Program-made: the position numbers and the translations under genes | NCBI GenBank assembly: GCA_024103425.1 | Contig: JAGFIS010000004.1 | Span: forward strand, 124,001-188,000 | Source: Chitinophagaceae bacterium | Lineage (GTDB): Bacteria; Bacteroidota; Bacteroidia; Chitinophagales; Chitinophagaceae | DNA length: 64,000 bases | Reading direction: 5' to 3' | Part shown: positions 36,832 to 45,935 of the stretch, piece after piece | Numbering within the stretch: the first letter of the stretch is position 1 | How the letters are laid out: each line of letters starts with the position of its first letter | Notes under the pieces: generated by a model | The model's database searches: none | What the model saw: only the letters and a program-made list of their open reading frames with translations | What the model was told of the DNA's origin: nothing

Positions 36832-37743
36832 TCAATCCCTTAGATTATACATAGATTTCAGGGCGCCAAAATCTACAGGCTTCTCCCTGAGAATTCCCCC
36901 GGATACTCCCTGAATTAAAACGATACGGATATTGATAGTTGCACCACCATATGGATTTGGAATTCCTTCAACACCGCCGGTCGCCCCAAAGCGTACAAAT
37001 CCATTCTGGAAGGATAATGCCTTTATAGTAAATGAAATGGTAAGTCCCGCCGGATTTGTAATTTCATACGAAAAAGGGAAGAACTGCCAGGTAGTTGACG
37101 CATCACGTGCATCGCTGGGTACGCCATAAGTGAGCACAGCTCCGTTATTGAAAATATCATTAGTAAGTGCAGGAATATTTACACCAAAAAAGTCGGCAAC
37201 CGGAACATTATTAGCCACCCAGCTTTTGATATTCGGACTAGCACTACCTCCACCTAACTGCAATCCGGCACCCCAGTTGGTAGCAGATAGTTTAGGGCCA
37301 TAGAGCATCAGGTTTTGCTTATCCAGATAATAATCACCGATAGCACCTAATGCTGTAGAAGGAATGCCATTCCCGGAGAGTATCTGAGAACCTTTGTCAC
37401 CTTTATCTCCTTTATCGCCTTTATCACCCTTATCGCCTTTGGTACCGGTATCTCCTTTATCGCCTTTGGCTCCTCTGAGGTTAAAGGGGCTACCCCACCC
37501 TGAACTTTGTTTGGGACCGTAGAAATCACCATTAGAAATATTTACGTAATAGTCTCCGACATTTCCGACATCAGATCCGGGTATTGTGCGCCCGCTGTAG
37601 ATAATGCTGCCATCTTTACCGGCAGGACCTACCGGACCGACATCTCCCTGTGGGCCTAAAGCTCCGGCAGGCCCTTCCTTTCCACAGGAAAAAGAAAGGA
37701 TTATCAGAAACAGAAAGGATAAAGGCAGGAAAAACTTTTTCAT
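36832..37743 (-). CDS. Collagen-like (Gly-X-Y) lipoprotein
   Basis: 303 residues; lipobox LSFSC (Cys20). Two Gly-X-Y runs: ~24-45 ('GPAGALGPQGDVGPVGP') and ~91-118, mostly KGD triplets ('KGDKGDKGDKGDKG'). Each is followed by a matching module, ~50-90 and ~123-165, with 'GDYYVN...DFYGPK...GWG' and 'GDYYLD...LMLYGPK...NWG', so the protein is a duplication of [collagen run + module]. The C-terminal ~170-303 is a beta-rich domain. Gly-X-Y runs of this kind can form a triple helix, so a trimeric stalk is likely. First gene of the nine-gene run; its promoter carries the exact 21-bp motif. Confidence 0.9.
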   Translation of the reverse strand: MKKFFLPLSFLFLIILSFSCGKEGPAGALGPQGDVGPVGPAGKDGSIIYSGRTIPGSDVGNVGDYYVNISNGDFYGPKQSSGWGSPFNLRGAKGDKGDTGTKGDKGDKGDKGDKGDKGSQILSGNGIPSTALGAIGDYYLDKQNLMLYGPKLSATNWGAGLQLGGGSASPNIKSWVANNVPVADFFGVNIPALTNDIFNNGAVLTYGVPSDARDASTTWQFFPFSYEITNPAGLTISFTIKALSFQNGFVRFGATGGVEGIPNPYGGATINIRIVLIQGVSGGILREKPVDFGALKSMYNLRD

Positions 37744-37804
37744 TTTAATAGAGTTTAGGAATTAATGAATAGCGGACAGGGATATGTCTCCGACACGCTT
37801 AATA

Positions 37805-37853
37805 CAAAGAAAAAAGTTAAAGTATATCCCGTCAATCCCATAATCATGGGAGG
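37805..37853 (-). promoter_or_regulatory. Promoter with exact 21-bp motif (site A), before the surface operon
   Basis: Minus strand CCTCCCAT-N6-GGGATTG (37833-37853), of which TCCCAT-N4-ATGGGA is a perfect inverted repeat. The terminal TTG is the -33 element; 20 bp further is TTTCTTTG (37805-37812). The collagen-like gene starts 61 bp below the -7. All 15 fixed bases are identical to site B in front of the response-regulator gene. Array 4 starts 46 bp upstream. Confidence 0.7.
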
Positions 37854-37899
37854 GATTTACTTGTTGCATTGAGAAGTGTAGAGATTAAAAGAAAACAAA

Positions 37900-38385
37900 T
37901 CTCAGCGCTACTCAGCGTTACAGCGAAGAAGTTATGACGCAGAGTTTCGCGAAGGTTGCGCAGAGGTGCGCAGAAAAAAAATCAAATCTCAGCGGTACTT
38001 CGCGGCTCTCAGCGCCACTCGGCGTTACAGCGAAGGAGTTATAACGCAGAGGTTCGCAGAGAAAAAATCAAATCTCAGCGGTTCTCGGCGAGACTCAGCG
38101 CTACTCAGCCTTACAGCGAAGAAGTTATTACGCAGAGGTTCGCCAACGTTACGCAGACGTGTGCAGAAAAAAAAGCAATTCTCATCGAAAGTAAGCGGCT
38201 CTCAGCGCCACTCGGCGTTACAGCGAAGGAGTTATAACGCAGAGTTTCGCGAAGGTTGCGCAGAGGTGCGCAGAAAAAAAATCAAATCTCAGCGGTACTT
38301 CGCGGCTCTCAGCGCCACTCGGCGTTACAGCGAAGGAGTTATAACGCAGAGTTTCGCGAAGGTTGCGCAGAGGTGCGCAGAGAAG
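37900..38385. repeat. Array 4 of the 107-bp repeat, about 5 units, opposite orientation
   Basis: The same family as arrays 1-3 but reading CGCAGAG/CTCAGCG on the plus strand, i.e. inverted. Equivalent points (GTTATNACGCAG) are at about 37937, 38037, 38123, 38229 and 38337. It fills the gap between the response-regulator stop and the surface-operon promoter. Confidence 0.93.
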
Positions 38386-38420
38386 AATAAACTTCGGCGT
38401 TTCTCCGGGCTACAACTCAC

Positions 38421-39068
38421 TTAAAGTAATCCTTCCTTCAATGCCTTGCTCACCGCCTCAGCCTGAGAATGTACTCCCAGTTTTTCATAGATATTCTTTA
38501 TATGGGTTGTAACTGTTCCCATCGTGATTCCTTCATTGAGAGCAATCAATTTATAGCTGTTACCTTCCGTCAGCGACTGCAATATCTGTTTCTCCCTGTT
38601 AGTCAGTCTGTAATCCTTGTTTTTAGCATGCTGACCGCTGAAATGATTCAGCACCATTCTTGCAACCACCGGTGACATCGGAGCGCCTCCTTCCACAACC
38701 TCCTGGATAGCCGCTGCCAGCCTCGTTGTGAGGTGTTGCTTCAGGATGTATCCTGTAGCTCCGTTTTTAATAGCATCTATCACATGACCATCATCATCAA
38801 ATACTGTAAGCATTATTACCGGCAACGACCGATACCTTTTCCTGATTGCCTTAAGGCCAGCGATCCCATCCACAAGGGGCATATCAATATCCATCAGCAC
38901 CACATCAGGCTCAAATTGTTCTATGTGATTCAAAACACTGCCTGCATTTTCAAATGACCCCACCAGTTTAAAACCATCTGAAAAAGAAATCAATGATGAG
39001 AGACTGTTTCTTAAGTCAGCATTATCTTCATAGAGCAGGATTTTAATATCTAAATTTTCTGTCCTCAT
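38421..39068 (-). CDS. LuxR/NarL-family response regulator
   Basis: 215 residues: receiver domain ~7-125 with acidic pair E14/D15, phospho-acceptor Asp60 in 'VVLMDIDMP', Thr93 and the Lys in 'GYILKQ'. The LuxR-type helix-turn-helix is at ~150-212 ('LTNREKQILQSLTEG', 'TVTTHIKNIYEKLGVHSQAEA'). It sits downstream of the TPR histidine kinase on the same strand (106 bp gap), so the two form a two-component pair. The exact 21-bp motif in its own promoter suggests autoregulation. Candidate targets are the surface operon, lemA and the lipoprotein pair, whose promoters share the motif. Confidence 0.94.
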   Translation of the reverse strand: MRTENLDIKILLYEDNADLRNSLSSLISFSDGFKLVGSFENAGSVLNHIEQFEPDVVLMDIDMPLVDGIAGLKAIRKRYRSLPVIMLTVFDDDGHVIDAIKNGATGYILKQHLTTRLAAAIQEVVEGGAPMSPVVARMVLNHFSGQHAKNKDYRLTNREKQILQSLTEGNSYKLIALNEGITMGTVTTHIKNIYEKLGVHSQAEAVSKALKEGLL

Positions 39069-39087
39069 GACCTTTTTCTGTTCATTA

Positions 39088-39135
39088 CAAATATCTCTTT
39101 TTAAATACAGGATGCAATCCCCTGTTTATGGGAGG
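39088..39135 (-). promoter_or_regulatory. Promoter with exact 21-bp motif (site B), before the response-regulator gene
   Basis: Minus strand CCTCCCAT-N6-GGGATTG (39115-39135); its TTG serves as -33, followed after 19 bp by GATATTTG (39088-39095), one base from TAnnTTTG. The regulator ATG is 19 bp downstream. It lies between the kinase and regulator genes, which means the regulator can be transcribed apart from the kinase. Confidence 0.7.
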
Positions 39136-39174
39136 GGAGTCTGAGGCTAAAAAAAGCCTGCTCACACATTGTTA

Positions 39175-41052
39175 TCATGCAATAGGAACTTCCAAATGTA
39201 CCGTAGTACCCTTTTCTTTCACAGACTCAACCCTTAAAAGGGCGTCTAAATTCTTTGCCCTGCGTTCCATGTTGTACAATCCGTTTCCTCTTTCGATTGT
39301 CTCCGGATCGAACCCACAACCGTAATCTTTTATTTTCAACACTACTTTTTCATCCACCTGTTCTATACGTATATCCACCTGCGTTGCACGACTGTACTTG
39401 CGAGCATTATTAACGGCCTCTTTAAAAATCAACATAAAATCTTTCCTTACTTGAGGAGATAATTTCTTTTTTGGATCCCGCAATTCTTTTACAAAAGTGA
39501 AAGGGATGTTGGCAGTGTTCAGAACATCGGCCGTTATCTTATAGAGTTGAGATACTATGGCTTCTAAGTTGTCGTTTTCCGGATTGAGCGACCAAACCAC
39601 TTCCCTGATACCGCCTGCCACTTTATTGGACAGCCTGTTAATATTCTCGGCGGCTTCCTTCACTTTTTGATCTGCCTTACTAGCGGATCCCATCATACTA
39701 CTTATAATCTGGATACTCGAAATAGTGGATCCGATCTCATCGTGTAAATCGCCGGCAATATCCAGCCTCACTCTCTCTAACTCTTTTCTTCTTCTTATCC
39801 GTTGCGATATCCTTAACCAGCTAATGGCAATAACTGATAAAAAGAGCACCGCCAAACCAATGGCTAAAATCAGGTACATTCTGCTCTTGTAGGTGGCAGC
39901 CTGGCTTCTTTGTTCTGAAAGAGCGAGCTGATACCTCAGCGAATCTTCATGCGCTTTTTGATCAAACTCATACTGGATACCCATCTTTTGATATTCGAGA
40001 TTCTGGGCATTAGCCAACATACTATCTTTAATATTACTCGCAAGTTCACTGTACTTCACCGCTTCCTTGTAGTCTCCTGTCTGTTTATAATAATTGGCCT
40101 TCAGCCGGTAGAGATCAGTCAAGTAGGTAATATCCCGGACAGTACTTTCACAAGGCGCACACTCTTTCAGATAAAAGGTAGTCTTATTGATATCTCCCTT
40201 CCTAAACCACGAAGCACCCAGATTAGTTAGCACCTGGCACCACAACCGTTGCCATATTTCTTTCTTATTACCTAAAAGTTTAAGCGCCGCTTCATTATAG
40301 AAAATGGCAGAATCGTATTTACCCATCTCCATAAAGGAATTGGCCATATTGGAATAACGGATAGGCATAGCCGTACTCTTATTCGGGCCTTTGTTATCCG
40401 CATTTATAGCCATCCGGAAAAACTGTACAGATTCTGAATACTCCTTTTTACCGTAATAAATATTCCCGATGTTGGAATAAGTACTGGCCATACCGACAGA
40501 ATCATTTACGGATTTTTTATACTCTAATGACTTCAATGAAAATTTCAAGGCATTATCCCAGTCTTTAAGATTCGTGTACACGATACCGATATTCTGATTT
40601 ACAGCAGCTACCGCCTTATCATCGTCAATGGCTTCGTTCACAGAAAGAGCGGTAAAGAATGCCTGCAGGGCATCCTTGTACCTGTTCATGTTCGCATATC
40701 CTACACCTATTTTGCTGTAACACTTTGCTTCATCTGAAGCCAGATTAGCTTTTTTAAAAAGTTTTGCAGCCAATACACACGAATCAACCATCTCTGCATA
40801 TTTCCCTTCCTGATACAGGTACTGGCTCTCTTCATACAATGCGGCTGCATATAACTTGTCTGAGTGATTCTTAGAGGCTATATGTTTTGCTTCCGCTATC
40901 TGACGGAAAGCACCCTGTAAATCTGTCTTGGATAATTCTTTGGCCTTGTTAAATAACCGGGAAATCTCAATGCTGTCAGCTTCTCCTGAAAATGCAAAAA
41001 CACCTGATGTAAAGCAAAAAGTAATCAGCAAAGAAATAGAGGTTCGAAGCAT
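39175..41052 (-). CDS. TPR-containing sensor histidine kinase (HisKA_3/NarX type)
   Basis: 625 residues. Signal peptide 1-20, about six or seven TPR repeats in the periplasm (~60-340, e.g. 'AKCYSKIGVGYANMNRYKDA', 'STYSNIGNIYYGKKEYSESV'), one membrane helix (~'MYLILAIGLAVLFLSVIAISW'), then a dimerisation helix with phospho-acceptor His437 in 'DLHDEIGS'. The ATPase domain has 'EAVNNARKYS' (N box, ~545-554), 'DYGCGFD' and 'GNGLYNMERRA'. The periplasmic TPRs probably sense a protein or peptide partner. Its partner is the LuxR-type regulator downstream. No 21-bp motif was found upstream of it. Confidence 0.94.
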   Translation of the reverse strand: MLRTSISLLITFCFTSGVFAFSGEADSIEISRLFNKAKELSKTDLQGAFRQIAEAKHIASKNHSDKLYAAALYEESQYLYQEGKYAEMVDSCVLAAKLFKKANLASDEAKCYSKIGVGYANMNRYKDALQAFFTALSVNEAIDDDKAVAAVNQNIGIVYTNLKDWDNALKFSLKSLEYKKSVNDSVGMASTYSNIGNIYYGKKEYSESVQFFRMAINADNKGPNKSTAMPIRYSNMANSFMEMGKYDSAIFYNEAALKLLGNKKEIWQRLWCQVLTNLGASWFRKGDINKTTFYLKECAPCESTVRDITYLTDLYRLKANYYKQTGDYKEAVKYSELASNIKDSMLANAQNLEYQKMGIQYEFDQKAHEDSLRYQLALSEQRSQAATYKSRMYLILAIGLAVLFLSVIAISWLRISQRIRRRKELERVRLDIAGDLHDEIGSTISSIQIISSMMGSASKADQKVKEAAENINRLSNKVAGGIREVVWSLNPENDNLEAIVSQLYKITADVLNTANIPFTFVKELRDPKKKLSPQVRKDFMLIFKEAVNNARKYSRATQVDIRIEQVDEKVVLKIKDYGCGFDPETIERGNGLYNMERRAKNLDALLRVESVKEKGTTVHLEVPIA

Positions 41053-41377
41053 ATCAGCGCAGAGGATTATTAGCCGGCATTAGAGAGATCGCAACCTAAT
41101 TCAATCTGCATCAATCTAAAACCGTAGATCAAATATATTAAACCCGCGTAAAAAAGGTTAGATGAACTCTCATATAGGTAATTCCTGCTATGCAATTTAA
41201 ATTCAATCCGTCATTGTATAAAGATTCAATACCAAATAAAGTATTATATTTTCATGCATAACATCACAAATATTCACGTGGAGCTTTGTATACTATCGAA
41301 TTAGTGCCCAACAACTCATTTAAAAAATGCCGGTGACCGGGAAGTATTTGAAATGAGAAATTTTTCACACAGAAAAA
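41053..41377. other. 325-bp gap between kinase and serine hydrolase genes
   Basis: AT-rich; no gene, terminator or 21-bp motif found. Its only notable content is the short flippase-like relic at 41319-41356. Confidence 0.6.
41319..41356 (+). pseudogene. Relic of a flippase 3' end
   Basis: About 38 bp match the last 39 bp of the flippase gene (12437-12475) with one missing base in the A-run and a few substitutions. It still reads K-M-P-V-T-G-K-Y-L-K-stop against K-M-P-V-I-G-K-Y-L-K-stop. No more of the gene can be traced upstream. It suggests loss of a second flippase copy or a recombination scar. Confidence 0.5.
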
Positions 41378-42727
41378 TCATTTCCCGACACCTTCTTTCA
41401 CCCTCTCCCACTTCTTAATCACACGCAACTCCGGCTGTATCGCTCTGTAAGCAGCATCCTGGATCGCACCTCTGATATTGTAGGTATAGAGTTCATTGCT
41501 TCTGGTGGGGTTGACACGGTTGCTCAGGAACACGTACACCATCTTGTATTTCGGATCTGCCCATACGGCTGTTCCTGTGTAACCGGTATGACCAAAGGTC
41601 TTGGATGATGCGAAACGCGACGGATATGGATTTCCTTTTCTTGTCAGGTTATCGCGCTGAGGTTTGTCAAAGCCTATCCCTCTCGTGCTGATAGGACTGT
41701 TGTAGGAGGTGAAGCGCTTGATTGTTCTGCGTTTGATATAATGCTTGCCATTCAGCTTGCCTTTATTCAAAAACATCTGATAAACGGCTGCAACACTTTC
41801 GGCACTGCTGAATAATCCGGCATGACCTGCCACGCCGCCGAACATGGCCGCACCTTCATCGTGCACATCTCCACGCAGGTGCTGGTGACGGAAATAGGTG
41901 TCCAACTCTGTCGGGGCAACAAGGTTCGTGTCAAAACGGTTGCGCGGATTAAAACCGATAGAGGTCAAACCCATCGGCTTATAAAAGTTCTTATCTGCAT
42001 ATTGATCAACTTTTAATCCCGAAACTGCTTCTATAATATCGCCCATGAAAATAAGGTCGTTATCACTGTAACGGTAGGTAGCGGGTGTTGTCAGTTTGCT
42101 CTCTGCAATTTCTTTGTTCATGGTCTGCCAATAGTCGCTCTTCAGATAAAGATTGCGCGCTACCCTTACTCCGAACTCTGCAGACGAATCAGAATGAAAA
42201 AATTCCGGCGAAGGAGTTTTAGTAGTTGTATCGACGAGCTTACGGTAAAACATAATGGTCGGTACCAGTCCGCCCTCGTGAAGCATAATCTTTTTGACAT
42301 TCAGATTTTCCTTATCGCTGCCGCGTACCCATGGAAGGTAGTCTCCCAGTGTAGCATCCATCCGTATCTTCTTCTCGTCGTAAAGCTTCATCACGCTCAG
42401 CGTCGTCGCTGCCACTTTCGTAACCGATGCCATATCAAAAATACTGTTCACCGTCATCGGTGTAGGATCGTCATAACTGTAGGTGCCGTATGCTTTTTCG
42501 AAAATGATTTTACCATTGCGCATAATCAGTACGACGCATCCGGGATAAGCTTTCTTCTCAATGCCCAACCGGGCAATGGAATCAATGGCATGCGTCATCA
42601 TCGCTCCATTGACTCCCTGCGATTCAGGAGTGGCAAACGGCAATACATTATCTCCTTTCGGGGATTGAGAAAATACCGTAGAAAGAGAAAGTTGCAGAAG
42701 CAGCATGCAGACCAAAAATTTTCGCAT
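41378..42727 (-). CDS. Serine hydrolase, class C beta-lactamase family, exported
   Basis: 449 residues with Sec signal 1-20 (TVFSQ). Active-site motifs: S101-V-T-K104 (SxxK nucleophile and base), Y220-S-D (in place of YxN) and 'GHTGYTG' (HTG in place of KTG). The YSD/HTG variants are common in non-lactamase members such as esterases and D-aminopeptidase-like or peptidoglycan-recycling hydrolases, so antibiotic hydrolysis is not the first guess. It is a single gene on the minus strand. No ampG or muramyl-recycling gene is near. Confidence 0.92.
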   Translation of the reverse strand: MRKFLVCMLLLQLSLSTVFSQSPKGDNVLPFATPESQGVNGAMMTHAIDSIARLGIEKKAYPGCVVLIMRNGKIIFEKAYGTYSYDDPTPMTVNSIFDMASVTKVAATTLSVMKLYDEKKIRMDATLGDYLPWVRGSDKENLNVKKIMLHEGGLVPTIMFYRKLVDTTTKTPSPEFFHSDSSAEFGVRVARNLYLKSDYWQTMNKEIAESKLTTPATYRYSDNDLIFMGDIIEAVSGLKVDQYADKNFYKPMGLTSIGFNPRNRFDTNLVAPTELDTYFRHQHLRGDVHDEGAAMFGGVAGHAGLFSSAESVAAVYQMFLNKGKLNGKHYIKRRTIKRFTSYNSPISTRGIGFDKPQRDNLTRKGNPYPSRFASSKTFGHTGYTGTAVWADPKYKMVYVFLSNRVNPTRSNELYTYNIRGAIQDAAYRAIQPELRVIKKWERVKEGVGK

Positions 42728-42953
42728 AGCAGACAGAGGTTTACGGCGCTAAAGTTAAATGAATCTCAAAAGCCGGTAATCCGGTGCAGCAAAAATCTCA
42801 TTTACACTTTTCCTAAACTCTGAAAAAGTTTTAAGACAACCTTCAATTATCAGCAACTAAACGACCGCCAAGGGCAACTTAATCCCGCTCAAAAAACCTA
42901 TCTTTAATCCTTTCACCTTTTATCATATAAAACGATCAGATAAACAAAAGGAG

Positions 42954-43757
42954 ATGTTCAGAAAAATCTTTTTTCCCACTTTGGCACTCCTCCTCATGCA
43001 GGCTTGCACAGGAGATCAAACTAAAAATATATACGCGGAATCTACACCGGTTCAAAAACTCAGCAACTCAGGAGACACAACTGCTATAAAAAACGGAGAT
43101 GACGAAACGAGTGAGTTACTCTTTTCCCAAGAGTGGGTTTGGGAATACAGAGATGAGGACGGAAAAAACCAGACGATGAGTGTTTACTGGCATCCCGAAC
43201 TGAATTACTGGCTTTTTGAAAAAAATTCATCCGCATACACAGATGATATGACAGACTGGTTTATTTTAAAACCCGATGGCGTGCTGTGGTCGGCTTATAA
43301 GGATCCGGAATTGGATTCGAAGAAAAAAATCCTGAGGTCAAAATGGGAGAAAGGTTTTGTTGCCCAGGACCTTCCCGACAATTGGATGCCAACCGGCAAG
43401 ACTGCCGAATTCGGCAGAGCCGATATGGGCTTCAAACCTTACGAAGCAGTAGAGTTTGAAGTAACCCATCCGGGCACCTCTGCAAAATCAATTTATTACC
43501 TCGCCGAGAGCGACATAGACATGACCCCTATTTATGCATTCAACGAGCTGTTTATGGATGCCATGTTACCTGTAGGTTTCCCGAATAATATTCCGGGCAA
43601 TAAGATTATACTAAGCGGGAAACCCATTCAGTCGCCCGGAGGATTCAACCCTGAATTTAAGTTCCGGTTCAGATCCCATGCTGAGTATTACATTCATCCG
43701 GCTGATTACGAATTCGAAGAGGATACGCCGTATTATACATTATTACATAAAAAATAG
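42954..43757 (+). CDS. Lipoprotein of unknown function
   Basis: 267 residues; lipobox LLMQAC (Cys18). AAAAGGAG lies just before the ATG and looks like a real ribosome-binding site, unusual in this window. 'SQEWVWEYRDEDGKN' and 'LKPDGVLWSAYKDPE' resemble segments in the 302-residue lipoprotein at 17 kb, suggesting paralogy, but the acidic DxDGD loop is missing. No known domain. It is a single gene between the divergent serine hydrolase and atpD. Confidence 0.75.
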   Translation: MFRKIFFPTLALLLMQACTGDQTKNIYAESTPVQKLSNSGDTTAIKNGDDETSELLFSQEWVWEYRDEDGKNQTMSVYWHPELNYWLFEKNSSAYTDDMTDWFILKPDGVLWSAYKDPELDSKKKILRSKWEKGFVAQDLPDNWMPTGKTAEFGRADMGFKPYEAVEFEVTHPGTSAKSIYYLAESDIDMTPIYAFNELFMDAMLPVGFPNNIPGNKIILSGKPIQSPGGFNPEFKFRFRSHAEYYIHPADYEFEEDTPYYTLLHKK

Positions 43758-43972
43758 CAGGGACATCAAGGCTTTTCACATAGCATCCGAGGTTAAAACC
43801 GAACCGGCTCTGTTCTCAATCTGTTGTTCTGTCAGAAATATATAAAAGTTATGAATATCAGGGCCGATTGCGGGTGTTTGTTCTCCCTTCCGGACTGTTT
43901 CCAATACCTGTTCCAATCTGTTCCAACGCCCTTTTCCGGCTCTTATCCACATTCAGTTAAAAGATCGAATAA

Positions 43973-45553
<1,581 letters not shown>

Positions 45554-45583
45554 TTTATTATTCAGTTCTAATCTCTCATAACA

Positions 45584-45835
45584 ATGAATTTAGAAATCTT
45601 AACTCCGGAGCGCACAGTTTTCAAGGGCGAAGTGTATGGTGTGCAACTACCCGGAATTAATGGATTGTTTGAAGTACTGGATAAGCACGCTGCCATCGTG
45701 AGCGCTTTGAAAGCAGGAAAACTGAAAGTTTTAAAAGATAAACAAAACACACAGACCTACACTATTAACAGTGGTTTTGTTGAAGTATTAAAAAACAAAA
45801 CTACAGTGCTGGTTGAAGGCGTTGAAGAGCAATAA
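45584..45835 (+). CDS. atpC: ATP synthase F1 subunit epsilon (short form)
   Basis: 83 residues covering only the N-terminal beta-sandwich ('LEILTPERTVFKGEVYGVQLPG', where 'LTPERTVFKGEV' is the signature, then 'FEVLDKHAAIVSAL'). The C-terminal two-helix inhibitory domain is absent, as is usual in Bacteroidota. Part of the central stalk. A terminator follows within 30 bp, ending the atpD-atpC unit. Confidence 0.95.
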   Translation: MNLEILTPERTVFKGEVYGVQLPGINGLFEVLDKHAAIVSALKAGKLKVLKDKQNTQTYTINSGFVEVLKNKTTVLVEGVEEQ

Positions 45836-45858
45836 TAATTTGCTTTAAAATATTCTTT

Positions 45859-45897
45859 AAAAGGAGCCGATGTTATTACAACGGCTCTTTTATTTTT
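45859..45897 (+). terminator. Rho-independent terminator after atpC
   Basis: GAGCCG (45864-45869) pairs with CGGCTC (45882-45887), 12-nt loop, followed by a T-rich run (45888-45897). The flanks AAAG/CTTT extend the stem past one bulged G. Confidence 0.8.
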
Positions 45898-45935
45898 ACA
45901 GAAGAGGGAGAACGCTCCTGTTAATTATTTTTCTC

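Noticed and set aside
37956..38424. Plus-strand frames of 93 and 152 codons in array 4.
   Set aside because: Repeat-derived, same peptide text as in the other arrays in several frames.
39113..39165. Terminator AGGCT/AGCCT between the kinase and regulator genes.
   Set aside because: Only 5 bp of stem with an all-A loop; too weak to call, and the more specific 21-bp motif lies there.
41378..42727. Antibiotic resistance beta-lactamase.
   Set aside because: SxxK is present, but YSD and HTG replace YxN and KTG; such variants are usual in esterase- and peptidase-like relatives, and no ampR or other resistance context is seen.
42194..42823. 209-codon plus-strand frame opposite the serine hydrolase.
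   Set aside because: Antisense shadow of a gene with intact catalytic motifs; no domain.
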